Below, piece after piece: positions 1 through 7,237 of a stretch of DNA of 11,243 nucleotides. Within the stretch, counting starts at the first letter, position 1. Each line of letters opens with the position of its first letter. The stretch is from Acidimicrobiia bacterium (GTDB lineage: Bacteria > Actinomycetota > Acidimicrobiia > Acidimicrobiales > AC-14): the NCBI GenBank assembly GCA_019243595.1, contig JAFAUA010000261.1, positions 1 through 11,243 on the forward strand, read 5' to 3'. A program made the position numbers and the translations under genes. The notes below the pieces were generated by a model. The model saw only the letters and a list, made by a program, of their open reading frames with translations. It was not told the DNA's origin and searched no databases.

Positions 1-39
1 CTCATCGATCTGGTCGTGAGCGCACTGGGGGTGAAGTAG
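1..39 (+). CDS. kdpB: KdpB, K+-transporting P-type ATPase subunit B (C-terminal tail only)
   Basis: Only the last 12 codons and a TAG stop (37-39) are inside the window; the frame reads LIDLVVSALGVK. KdpB proteins end in a membrane helix with a closely similar 'K-x-I-D-L/M' stretch, and the next gene is an unmistakable kdpC whose GTG start follows the stop codon directly. The call rests on this order (kdpB-kdpC-kdpD) plus the short tail match. The catalytic P-type ATPase domains lie upstream of the window and cannot be assessed. Confidence 0.8.
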   Translation, partial: LIDLVVSALGVK

Positions 40-636
40 GTGGTCCGTCGCCAGCTGTTCACCGGGTTGAAGGTCACCATCGCCCTTCTCGTGCTGACCG
101 CGGGCGTGTATCCGGCAGCCGTGTGGGCCGTCGGGCAGGTCGCCTTCAAGCCGCAAGCGAACGGCTCCTTCGTGAAGGCCAACGGCAAAGTCGTCGGATC
201 GTCACTCATCGGGCAGAGCTTCAGCGACAAGGACGGCAATCCGTTCCCCCGGTACTTCCAGCCCCGTCCGTCCGAGCACGGCTACGACGCGACCAACAGC
301 GGCGGATCGAATCTCGGTCCTTCCAACCCGAAGCTCGTCGATGCCGTCGGTCAGCGCGTGGTCGCCTACCGCCAATTCAACGGGCTAGCGGCCGACGCCA
401 CGGTTCCTGTCGACGCGGTCACCGAATCAGGCTCGGGCCTGGATCCCGACATTTCGGTCGCCAATGCCCTGTTGCAGGCGCCGCGTGTGGCCAGGGAGCG
501 CGGGCTTCCTGTCACCGCCGTGGTCAACCTCGTGCATGAGCACAGCAACGGTCGCCAGTGGGGCATCCTCGGTGAGAAGACCGTGAACGTGCTCGACCTC
601 AACCTGGCCCTCGACAGGCTCAGCCCACCCGGATAG
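40..636 (+). CDS. kdpC: KdpC, K+-transporting ATPase subunit C
   Basis: Accessory subunit of the KdpFABC high-affinity potassium pump in the cytoplasmic membrane; in the family KdpC stabilises the complex and promotes ATP binding by KdpB. The 198-residue product is of normal length. It has one N-terminal membrane helix (about residues 9-32) and then a soluble domain carrying the family signatures: GSSLIGQSF (53-61), YFQPRPS (72-78), SGGSNLGPSNP (87-97), VPVDAVTESGSGLDPDIS (122-139) and the RVARERG stretch (149-155). The GTG start at 40 abuts the kdpB stop at 37-39, indicating translational coupling. A G-rich stretch at about 24-33, inside the kdpB end, can serve as ribosome binding site. kdpD begins three bases after the stop. 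No defects are seen. Confidence 0.97.
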   Translation: MVRRQLFTGLKVTIALLVLTAGVYPAAVWAVGQVAFKPQANGSFVKANGKVVGSSLIGQSFSDKDGNPFPRYFQPRPSEHGYDATNSGGSNLGPSNPKLVDAVGQRVVAYRQFNGLAADATVPVDAVTESGSGLDPDISVANALLQAPRVARERGLPVTAVVNLVHEHSNGRQWGILGEKTVNVLDLNLALDRLSPPG

Positions 637-639
637 GGC

Positions 640-3150
640 ATGGCTCGAGGGACCCTGCGCATCTACCTCGGGGCCGCGCCCGGCGTCGGCAAGACCTTCG
701 CCATGCTCAACGAGGGAAGCAGGGCCCAGGAACGGGGCACCGACGTCGTCGTTGGCTACGTCGAGACCCACGGCCGGGAACACACCGCCGAGCAGATCGG
801 CAACCTCGAGATCGTGCCTCGCAAGACGATGGAGTACCGCGGCGCGACCTTCGAGGAGATGGATGTCGATGCCGTCCTCGCCCGCAAGCCCGAGCGCGTG
901 CTCGTCGACGAGCTCGCTCACACGAACGTGCCGGGCAGTCGCCACGAAAAGCGCTGGCAGGACATCGACCAAATGCTCGACGCGGGCATCAACGTCATCT
1001 CGACGGTCAACATCCAGCACCTCGAGTCACTGAACGACGTCGTCGAGAACATCACCGGCATCACCCAGCGGGAGACCGTTCCCGATGGATGGGTGCGCGG
1101 TGCCGATCAGATCGAGCTCGTCGACATGACGCCCGAGGCGCTGCGACGCCGCATGGCGCACGGAAACATCTACAAGTCCGACAAGATCGACGCCGCCCTC
1201 GGCAACTACTTCCGGATCGGGAATCTGGCGGCCCTCCGGGAGCTTGCGCTGTTGTGGCTGGCAGACCGCGTCGAGGAGAGCCTCGACGCCTACCGCGAGC
1301 GTCACGGCATCACCGGCCCATGGGAGACGAAGGAGCGCGTGGTGGTCGCCCTTACCGGCGCGCCGAGCGGCGACGGCCTGATCCGCCGTGCAGCCCGCAT
1401 GGCCAGCCGGTCGCGCGGCGAGCTCCTCGGCGTCCACGTCCAGTCCGACGACGGCCTGTCGGAGCAGACGGGGGGCGCCCTTGACCGCCAGCGCCGCCTC
1501 CTCGAGGAGCTCGGCGGCCGTTACCACGAGGTGGTCGGCAGCGACGTGGCGCGCGCTCTCGTGCAGTTCGCCAAGGCCGAGAACGCAACGCAGTTGGTGT
1601 TGGGCGCCAGCCGCCGGTCCCGATGGGCGGAGCTCACGCGAGGCTCGGTGATCACGCCGGTGCTCCGCGAAGCGGCCGGAGCGCTGGACGTGAACGTCAT
1701 CTCCAGCGAGGGCGGCGCAGAAGGGGTCTCACTGCGGACACCCGCTTGGTTCCGGCTCGCTCCTCTGTCCCGCGGCCGGCAGTTCACCGGCCTTCTGCTC
1801 GCCGTGGTCGGGCTACCGCTTCTGACCTTGGTGCTGTCCCAGTTCCGGAGCCACCTGGGCTTCCAGAACGTGCTCCTGATCTTCCTGCTCTTCGTCGTCG
1901 CCACCACGACGATCGGAGGCATCTGGCCCGGGTTGCTTGCGTCCGTCGGAGGCTTTCTCCTCCTGAACTGGTTCTTCGCGCCCCCGATCCACACGTTCAC
2001 CATCGGCAACACGCGTGACCTGCTCGCCCTGATCGCCTTTCTCGTGATCGCCGGAGTCATCAGCGCTCTCGTCAATCAGGTCGAACGCCGCGCCGCGGAC
2101 GCGGCACGGGCGAGCGCGCGCGCCAACGCCCTGGGCCATATGGCGGGCACGGTGCTAGAGAAAGCCGACCCGCTTCCCGACCTGGCCGCCGAGCTCGTGA
2201 GTGCCTTCGGGCTCGACGGCGCGTCAGTCCTGCTCCGTGGCGACGGCGGGACGTGGCACAGCATGGCTGCTGCCGGCCACGAGCCACCGAGGTCGCCTGA
2301 AGAAGGTTCGTTGACGCTCGGGCTCAGCGATGACGCGAGCCTCGTGCTGAAGGGCGGCGAACTGCGCGCCGAGGATCGCGAAGTCCTTCACGCCTTCGCC
2401 AACCAGCTGGCGATCGCCCTCGCGGGCCGGCGGCTGCAGGCGGAGGCGGCGACGGCCGCAGCCCTCGCCAAGGCAAACGAGCTCAGAACCGCGCTCCTGG
2501 CCGCCGTCAGCCACGACCTCCGTACACCTCTCGCGTCGATCAAGGCGTCGGCGACAAGCCTGTTGTCGGAGGACGTCAATTGGGACCCGGCCGCCATCCA
2601 CGATCTGCTGACCACGATCGACATCGAGGCCGACCGGCTCAACTCCCTCGTCGGCAATCTTCTCGACATGAGCCGTCTCCAGACCGGCTCGCTGCCGATC
2701 TCCGCTCGGCCCGTCGGCTTGGAGGAGGTCGTGGCCGGTGCCGTGTCCAGCCTCACGACCTCCGAGACGGCCGTCGAGAGCGATGTCCCCGAGACACTGC
2801 CGCTCGTGCATGTCGACCCGGCGCTGCTCGAGCGGGCCGTGGCCAACCTGGTCGAGAACGCGCTGCGTCACGCCCCGGCCGGCAGGCCCGTTCGCGTGAA
2901 TGCCGGCCAGGTGGGCGAGCGGGTCGACCTCCGGGTCATCGACACCGGCCCCGGCATCCCGCCGGAGGAGCGGGAACGGGTTTTCCGCCCCTTCCAGCGC
3001 CTCGGAGACAATCCCAATGGCTCCGGCGTCGGGCTCGGCCTGGCGGTCGCCAAGGGGTTCGTGGAAGCCCTCGGCGGCGAGCTGTCGGTGGAGGACACGC
3101 CCGGCGGCGGGACCACGATGGTGGTGACCCTCCCCGTCGCCCGGCCATGA
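640..3150 (+). CDS. kdpD: KdpD, osmosensitive K+ channel sensor histidine kinase
   Basis: Membrane sensor kinase that controls kdp expression in response to potassium limitation. The 836 residues show the full KdpD architecture. An N-terminal KdpD domain carries Walker A GAAPGVGKT (11-19) and the Walker B-like RVLVDELAHTN (86-96). A universal-stress-protein-like domain lies at about 232-355. A DUF4118 membrane block of several helices spans about 382-478, and a GAF-like linker about 500-600. The kinase core has the H-box SHDLRTPL with phospho-accepting His625, N-box NLVENALRHA with Asn740, G1 box DTGPGIP (768-774) and G2 box GVGLGLA (796-802). All catalytic motifs are intact. The ATG at 640 follows the kdpC stop by three bases, so it is co-transcribed with kdpC. 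The expected partner KdpE is not next to it; an unusual winged-helix protein is found instead. Confidence 0.97.
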   Translation: MARGTLRIYLGAAPGVGKTFAMLNEGSRAQERGTDVVVGYVETHGREHTAEQIGNLEIVPRKTMEYRGATFEEMDVDAVLARKPERVLVDELAHTNVPGSRHEKRWQDIDQMLDAGINVISTVNIQHLESLNDVVENITGITQRETVPDGWVRGADQIELVDMTPEALRRRMAHGNIYKSDKIDAALGNYFRIGNLAALRELALLWLADRVEESLDAYRERHGITGPWETKERVVVALTGAPSGDGLIRRAARMASRSRGELLGVHVQSDDGLSEQTGGALDRQRRLLEELGGRYHEVVGSDVARALVQFAKAENATQLVLGASRRSRWAELTRGSVITPVLREAAGALDVNVISSEGGAEGVSLRTPAWFRLAPLSRGRQFTGLLLAVVGLPLLTLVLSQFRSHLGFQNVLLIFLLFVVATTTIGGIWPGLLASVGGFLLLNWFFAPPIHTFTIGNTRDLLALIAFLVIAGVISALVNQVERRAADAARASARANALGHMAGTVLEKADPLPDLAAELVSAFGLDGASVLLRGDGGTWHSMAAAGHEPPRSPEEGSLTLGLSDDASLVLKGGELRAEDREVLHAFANQLAIALAGRRLQAEAATAAALAKANELRTALLAAVSHDLRTPLASIKASATSLLSEDVNWDPAAIHDLLTTIDIEADRLNSLVGNLLDMSRLQTGSLPISARPVGLEEVVAGAVSSLTTSETAVESDVPETLPLVHVDPALLERAVANLVENALRHAPAGRPVRVNAGQVGERVDLRVIDTGPGIPPEERERVFRPFQRLGDNPNGSGVGLGLAVAKGFVEALGGELSVEDTPGGGTTMVVTLPVARP

Positions 3151-3256
3151 CGACGACAGCGCGAGGCGCAAAGAACCCGTCAAGATCGCGCTTCGGCCGC
3201 GCTAAGGGCGCGCAAAAGCCATGGCACGTCTCCGATTCAGGACGTAGAACCGAGAC

Positions 3257-3808
3257 GTGACCGTCGCCGAGCCTGAGATCAGAGCCGACATCGTCGTGCT
3301 GCGATGGCCGGCCGAAAGGACGGCTCGGGACCGCTTGGCACGCGAGGGCAAGCCTCGGCTCCTCCTGGTGGCGCCTGACTCCGATCCCCCCGAGGGCCAA
3401 GATTGTCTCGAGGACTGGATCCGCTTTCCCGCCGACGACCGGGACGTGGCCGCGCGTCTCCGCGCCCTCGAGCTACGCGCCTCACACCATCAGAGCCGAC
3501 CCGAGACCGATGATTGCGGCCGACTGACGTTCAACGGGAACTGGGTGGCGCTGTCGCCGATCGAACAGCGGCTCGTTGCCGCGCTCGCGAATCGGTTCGG
3601 CGAGGTGGTTTCCCGAGAGGAGCTGCTCGCTGCCGGCTGGCCCAACGAGAAGCCGTCGGACACGGCACTCCGAGTCCATCTGACTCGACTTCGCAAAGAG
3701 CTGGAACCGCTGCATCTGCAGATCGCCACCGTGCGCGGCTTCGGGCACGTGATGCAGGAAGCGCCTGTAGGCCCAGCCGCCGCCGCTTCCTACGCCTCGT
3801 CGCGATAG
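3257..3808 (+). CDS. Winged-helix (OmpR/PhoB-type) regulator without a recognisable receiver domain, at the kdpE position
   Basis: A 183-residue DNA-binding protein. Residues about 87-168 form an OmpR/PhoB-type winged helix: a β-strand entry (RLTFNGNWVALSPIEQRLV), a VVSREELLAAGWP segment, a recognition helix around SDTALRVHLTRLRKELEP (134-151) and the wing TVRGFGHVMQ (158-167). The first ~75 residues contain strands such as DIVVLRWP and PRLLLVAPD but are far shorter than the ~115-residue receiver domain. They show no acidic pocket plus mid-domain phospho-Asp and no conserved Thr/Lys. The position right after kdpD suggests an output role in K+ control, but classical phosphotransfer from KdpD looks unlikely (inference). 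GTG 3257 is the best start; there is no good Shine-Dalgarno, and TAGAAC at 3245-3250 could be an imperfect -10 for a leaderless message. The 3' end overlaps the opposite-strand ligase gene by 19 bases. A kdpE symbol is withheld. Confidence 0.85.
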   Translation: MTVAEPEIRADIVVLRWPAERTARDRLAREGKPRLLLVAPDSDPPEGQDCLEDWIRFPADDRDVAARLRALELRASHHQSRPETDDCGRLTFNGNWVALSPIEQRLVAALANRFGEVVSREELLAAGWPNEKPSDTALRVHLTRLRKELEPLHLQIATVRGFGHVMQEAPVGPAAAASYASSR

Positions 3809-5031
3809 CGGTCGAACTCCCAGCGAGTCACGTGAGCTCGGTACTCCTCGGCCTCGGCGCGGCGTCCGTCGACGAGCCGAGACAGCAGCTGCCGGTCGAA
3901 AGCATCGGCAAGCACGTCGTCGGCCAGTAGGGCGTCGAGAGCGTCGTCGAGGTCGCGCGGCAAGGGCTCGTAGCGGATGTGGTCCGCCCCCGCAGGGTCG
4001 AACGTACCGACATCCTCTTCGAGGGGCGGCGGCAGCTCCATGTCGACCTCCAGCCCGTGCGCACCGCTCGCCAAAAGACCGGCGATCAAGAGGTAGGGAT
4101 TGGCTGACGGGTCGGCGCCCCGGTATTCGATAGATGCCTCCCGCCGCCGGAACGAACTCAACCGGATCAGTGCCGCCCGATTGCGGTGGGCCCACACGAC
4201 GGCACCGGGTGCCTCGGGGCCGGAGTGAAGACGCTTGTAGGAGTTGACGGTCGGCGCCGCCAACGCACTGAGGCCACGGGCGTGGGTGAGCTGACCTGCA
4301 ACGAACGCCCGGCCGTCGTCATTCAGCGTGCCCTCGGCGACGAGGTCGGCAACGTGCTGGTGGAGGTGGAGGCCCGAACCCGGCTCGCCGTCGAAGGGCC
4401 GGGGCATGAACGTCGCTCGCAGTCCTGCCTCGGCCGCGACCTCCTTCACGACCTGCTTCGCGAACACAACGCCGTCGGCGAGGGCGACGGGCGGAAGGGC
4501 GGCCAGGTCGAGTTCGTACTGGCCGGGGCCTGCTTCGTGATGACTGGCATCGATCTCCAGACCGCATGATCGGAGGCGGTCTGCCGCCTCGCGCACAATG
4601 CCCGTGCCAGGGCCCTCGACGACGTCGTCGAAGTAACCACCCCGGTCGACCGGCCTTCCGTCGGCGTCGAGCAGGTAGAACTCGAGCTCGACGCCGGCCG
4701 ACCACCGGTCGGCAAGGTCGGCAACCGACGCGGCGATCGATTCCAGCGCCGTCCGAGGATCGCCGGCCCACGGCTTGCCGTCGAGCGTGAGCACGTCGCA
4801 CACCGCCCGAGCCACCCCGTCGCCGAGGCGGACGACGGTCTCTGGGTCCGGGCGCAGGAGCATGTCGGCCTCGAGGTAGCGGGCCCGTCCCTCGAGCGCG
4901 GAGCCGTCGAACGGCTCGCCGTCGGCGACCGCGGCCGCGAACCGCTCGGCGGGAAGCTGCACCGAATTGAGGAGGCCGAACACGTCGACGAACGTCAAGC
5001 CGACCCACGAGGCGTCGTTGAGATCTGTCAT
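3790..5031 (-). CDS. Glutamine synthetase-like ATP-dependent ligase (class I GS fold)
   Basis: 413 residues, shorter than typical GSI (about 440-470). The β-grasp part is present (VGLTFVDVFGLLNSVQLP 10-27, FDGSALEGRARYLEADMLL 41-59). The catalytic core keeps VELEFYL (Glu115, Glu117), HHEAGPGQYEL (Glu166, Glu173), GSGLHLHQ (His222), NSYKRL (Arg267), the PEAP loop (Glu273), HRNRAALIR (282-290) and IEYRGADPSANPYL (Glu302, Arg304). These correspond to the known metal, ATP and glutamate ligands of GSI, so it should be active. Glutamate γ-ligation is likely. Whether ammonia or another amine (polyamine or ethanolamine, as in GlnA3/GlnA4-type enzymes) is the acceptor cannot be decided. No GSI-β adenylylation region is apparent. 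The ATG at 5031 overlaps the kinase stop as ATGA, so it is translationally coupled; the same frame runs further upstream only through kinase-coding DNA. It is the last gene of the phosphatase-kinase-ligase operon. Confidence 0.9.
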   Translation of the reverse strand: MTDLNDASWVGLTFVDVFGLLNSVQLPAERFAAAVADGEPFDGSALEGRARYLEADMLLRPDPETVVRLGDGVARAVCDVLTLDGKPWAGDPRTALESIAASVADLADRWSAGVELEFYLLDADGRPVDRGGYFDDVVEGPGTGIVREAADRLRSCGLEIDASHHEAGPGQYELDLAALPPVALADGVVFAKQVVKEVAAEAGLRATFMPRPFDGEPGSGLHLHQHVADLVAEGTLNDDGRAFVAGQLTHARGLSALAAPTVNSYKRLHSGPEAPGAVVWAHRNRAALIRLSSFRRREASIEYRGADPSANPYLLIAGLLASGAHGLEVDMELPPPLEEDVGTFDPAGADHIRYEPLPRDLDDALDALLADDVLADAFDRQLLSRLVDGRRAEAEEYRAHVTRWEFDRYRDEA

Positions 5032-6029
5032 TGCAGCACCTTTACGAGCACGATGATCACGGTCACGAGGACGATGAAGCCCCCCGAGATGAGTCCAACC
5101 AGGAGCCACAAGCGCTGGACCGTGCTGGTGGCGGCCATGCCGCCCATGGGCGGCTCGGGTGAAGAGTCGAACGCGCTCGGGTCGATCTGGTCGAGGCGAT
5201 CGAGGTCGGCGAGCAGTTCGTCGGCGGACTGGTAACGGTTCTCCGGGTAGCGCCGCATGGCGTGTAGGACGACCGCCTCCAGACCCGGTGGCACGTCCTT
5301 GCGGATCGACCTGATCGGCTTCGGCGTGTTCTGCAGATGGCCGGCCATCGCCGCGAGCCAGTTGTCGCCCCCGAAGGGGACATGGCCGGTGAGCATCTCG
5401 TACATCATCACGCCCCAGGCGTAGATGTCGCTTCGGGGGTCGCCGCGGTCGCCCTGGATCTGCTCGGGGCTCATGTAGTCGGGGGTACCCAGCGACTCGC
5501 TCAGGTGGCGCCAGGTGAGCCGCCGCGCACCGGCGAGCAGGGCGGTGCCGAAGTCGGCGATCTTCAACCGATCGTCGGCGCCGGTGACGAGCACGTTCTC
5601 GGGCTTCAGGTCGCGGTGCACGATGCCCTGGCTGTGCAGGTACGCGAGCGCCTCGGCCAGCTGCCGTCCCCATTCGACCGCCTTGTCGACCGGCACCGGG
5701 CCCTCGAAGTTGCGGAGACGGCGGCGCAGGTTGTCACCCTCGATGTACTCGAGCACGAGGTATGGCTCGGTGCGGTTCTCGCCCAGGTCGAGGCTGCGCT
5801 GCACACCGTCGTGTTGCAGACGGCGCGCGATCTCCGTTTCACGTCGGTAACGCTGGAAGAGCGCGGGGTCGGCGAATAGCAAGGGATTCGGCACCTTGAG
5901 CACGACCGTCCCGCCCGAGTTCGTGTCGCGTGCCTTGTACGTCTCGGCGTAGGCACCCTCGCCGAGGGGCGCCTCGATCTCGTACCTGTCGAGCTTGTCG
6001 CCGGTCTTGAAGCGCACGGTCGCGGTCAC
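5028..6029 (-). CDS. Tail-anchored PknB-like Ser/Thr protein kinase
   Basis: A 333-residue Hanks-type kinase. Residues about 15-280 hold the catalytic domain: glycine loop LGEGAYAETYKA (22-33), Lys45 in VVLKVP, αC Glu64, HRDLKPEN (138-145) with catalytic Asp140, DFG (159-161), an activation loop with Thr172, Ser177 and Ser179 as possible autophosphorylation sites, GTPDYMSPEQ (181-190) and Asp201 in SDIYAWG. A short Pro/Ser-rich linker (about 283-304) leads to one hydrophobic helix (307-331) that ends almost at the C-terminus. There is no PASTA or other extracellular sensor domain, so it is predicted to be a cytoplasm-facing tail-anchored kinase. The GTG start at 6029 overlaps the phosphatase stop (GTGA), and its own TGA overlaps the ligase ATG. 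Translation of all three genes is therefore probably coupled. The phosphatase is the obvious antagonist; the ligase is a candidate substrate (inference). Confidence 0.95.
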   Translation of the reverse strand: MTATVRFKTGDKLDRYEIEAPLGEGAYAETYKARDTNSGGTVVLKVPNPLLFADPALFQRYRRETEIARRLQHDGVQRSLDLGENRTEPYLVLEYIEGDNLRRRLRNFEGPVPVDKAVEWGRQLAEALAYLHSQGIVHRDLKPENVLVTGADDRLKIADFGTALLAGARRLTWRHLSESLGTPDYMSPEQIQGDRGDPRSDIYAWGVMMYEMLTGHVPFGGDNWLAAMAGHLQNTPKPIRSIRKDVPPGLEAVVLHAMRRYPENRYQSADELLADLDRLDQIDPSAFDSSPEPPMGGMAATSTVQRLWLLVGLISGGFIVLVTVIIVLVKVLQ

Positions 6030-6895
6030 CGCCTGCGGAAGAGGGAGCGCCGGCCGGCAGCTGCCGGAATCGGACGGTCGGACGTGACGTGCACGACGGC
6101 GGCGGTGACGTTATCAGGGGCGTCCCGTTTGAGCGCGAGGTCGACGAGCGCAGCGGCGGCGTCGACAGACACGATCGAACGCTCCCCCACCATGGCCGAC
6201 ACCATCGTCGCGATCTCGCCGCGCGAGACCGCATCCCACAGACCGTCAGAGCAGAGGACGAAGACGTCGTCGCGAGCCACGTCGGTCTCAACGATGTCGA
6301 CCTGAACCGCGGGGTCCGCGCCCAGGCTGCGCGTCAGCATCGAGCGGGCCGGGTGATTGGCGGCCTGCTCGGGCGTGATCAGACGCATGCGCAGCATCTC
6401 GGCCACCTTCGAGTGGTCGGCAGTGAGCTGCTCGCAGCTTTCACCGCGCACGCGATACGTGCGGCTGTCGCCGACGTTGGCGATCAGCGCGGCATGGCCG
6501 GCGAGCGTGAGCGCCGTCATCGTCGTGCCCATGCCCTGGCGTCCGCGCTCGAGCGCGGCGTCGTAGACGGCGACGTTCGCCGTCCGCACCGCGTTGCGCA
6601 ACGCCTGGCGTGCCGCCTGGGCGCTGCCGCGGGTCCAGTCGGCGATGGCGGCGTCGACGGCTACTCGACTTGCTACCTCGCCGGCCGCGTGGCCGCCGAG
6701 GCCGTCGGCGACGATGACGAGAGGCCCGCGGTCCCACGAGTCGTCGGGGGTCGTCGGCGCGAAGGCGCCCGTGTAGTCCTCGTTGTGGGGACGCACGTCG
6801 CCGGGCTCCGAACGCAGCGCCCACGTGAGCTTGGCGAGCACGCCGTGGGCGGCGATGACGCCGTTGCCTGCGTCCTCGGCGAGGTCTGCACTCAC
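6026..6895 (-). CDS. PP2C-family protein serine/threonine phosphatase
   Basis: A metal-dependent (Mn/Mg) phosphatase of 289 residues without membrane helices. Signature motifs in order: RPHNEDY (35-41, metal-ligand Asp40), VADGLGGHAAGEVAS (62-76, Asp64), GMGTTMTAL (121-129), ANVGDSRTYRV (139-149), LTADHS (157-162), LCSDGLWDAV (214-223, Asp217) and APDNVTAAVV (259-268, Asp261). All metal-binding aspartates are present, so activity is expected. The family PstP/PrpC typically dephosphorylates Ser/Thr kinases and their targets, which fits the kinase gene starting inside its stop codon. The first ~20 residues precede the conserved domain. GTG 6895 is taken as start, with GAGGA ten bases upstream; an internal GTG at 6841 is an alternative with no better ribosome site. 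It is the first gene of the operon and divergent from the small membrane protein gene 18 bases away. Confidence 0.95.
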   Translation of the reverse strand: MSADLAEDAGNGVIAAHGVLAKLTWALRSEPGDVRPHNEDYTGAFAPTTPDDSWDRGPLVIVADGLGGHAAGEVASRVAVDAAIADWTRGSAQAARQALRNAVRTANVAVYDAALERGRQGMGTTMTALTLAGHAALIANVGDSRTYRVRGESCEQLTADHSKVAEMLRMRLITPEQAANHPARSMLTRSLGADPAVQVDIVETDVARDDVFVLCSDGLWDAVSRGEIATMVSAMVGERSIVSVDAAAALVDLALKRDAPDNVTAAVVHVTSDRPIPAAAGRRSLFRRR

Positions 6896-6900
6896 CCCAC

Positions 6901-6906
6901 TAACGT
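6901..6906 (+). promoter_or_regulatory. Candidate -10 element for a leaderless small-protein message
   Basis: TAACGT fits the actinobacterial TAnnnT -10 pattern and is followed by seven bases and then GTG 6914, placing the transcription start on or next to the start codon. No Shine-Dalgarno sequence is seen between them. The element lies in the 18-base space between two divergent genes, so its -35 region would be inside the phosphatase coding sequence. Prediction only. Confidence 0.4.
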
Positions 6907-6913
6907 CCTCTAC

Positions 6914-7177
6914 GTGGCCAACGCGCGCAAGAAGAAGGGCGCACGTGCGACGCCGCGGGGGCGTGCTCCCGAACCCGACGCACAGCCCGGCAAGCGTCCG
7001 TCGAACCCGGCCTTCCTCCTGCTGCTGGCACTGGTGTGGATCGCCTGTGGCGTGTACGCCATCGCCGCGCTGAGTGCGTCGTGGAAGTTCGTACCGGGGA
7101 TCTTCTTCATCGGCGTGGGGATCCTGTTCCTCCGGGGCGCGGCGCAGACCGTCGTCCGCCGCAGCGAGAGGTCCTAG
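6914..7177 (+). CDS. Small two-helix membrane protein of unknown function
   Basis: An 87-residue product not recognised as a named family. Residues 2-30 are strongly basic and proline-rich (KKK, RPS-type residues). They are followed by two hydrophobic helices, about 33-52 and 58-74, separated by a short SASWKFVP turn, and by a basic tail ending RRSERS. The positive-inside pattern predicts a cytoplasmic N- and C-terminus. The frame stays open upstream, but that part is antisense to the phosphatase, so the GTG at 6914 is the natural start. TAACGT at 6901-6906 lies seven bases before the GTG, as expected for a leaderless transcript. It sits alone on the plus strand, head-to-head with the phosphatase gene and tail-to-tail with the permease gene. 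Function unknown; co-regulation with the phosphatase-kinase operon is possible but unproven. Confidence 0.7.
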   Translation: MANARKKKGARATPRGRAPEPDAQPGKRPSNPAFLLLLALVWIACGVYAIAALSASWKFVPGIFFIGVGILFLRGAAQTVVRRSERS

Positions 7178-7185
7178 ACGCGACC

Positions 7186-7214
7186 GGGACCGGGCTCGTG
7201 CTGAACCCGGCCCC
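7186..7214. terminator. Hairpin between convergent genes, possible bidirectional terminator
   Basis: GGGACCGGG (7186-7194) and CCCGGCCCC (7206-7214) form a nine-base stem with one A-C mismatch around an 11-base loop. It lies in the 60-base gap between the stops of the small membrane protein gene (7177) and the permease gene (7238). No T-tract follows on either strand, so it is not a classical intrinsic terminator; GC-rich actinobacteria often have such tail-less hairpins. Confidence 0.45.
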
Positions 7215-7237
7215 GATGTGTGCGCTTGGCGAGAAGG

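Noticed and set aside
2224..3183. Minus-strand open frame of 319 codons opposite kdpD.
   Set aside because: It is antisense to the intact histidine-kinase core and has no recognisable domain.
3151..3256. Possible terminator hairpin between kdpD and the regulator (GC-rich CGCGCTT ... AAGGGCGCG).
   Set aside because: Pairing needs a bulge and no T-tract follows on the plus strand, so the support is too weak to annotate; no small gene is seen in this 106-base gap.
5032..5673. In-frame upstream extension of the ligase gene to 627 codons, suggesting a fusion protein.
   Set aside because: The extra 213 residues are low-complexity, Arg/Pro-rich shadow translation of the kinase gene; the kinase frame has all catalytic motifs and the ligase ATG overlaps its stop.
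6089..6913. Upstream extension of the small membrane protein frame by 275 codons.
   Set aside because: This part is antisense to the phosphatase, has no domain character, and the GTG at 6914 gives a sensible small protein.
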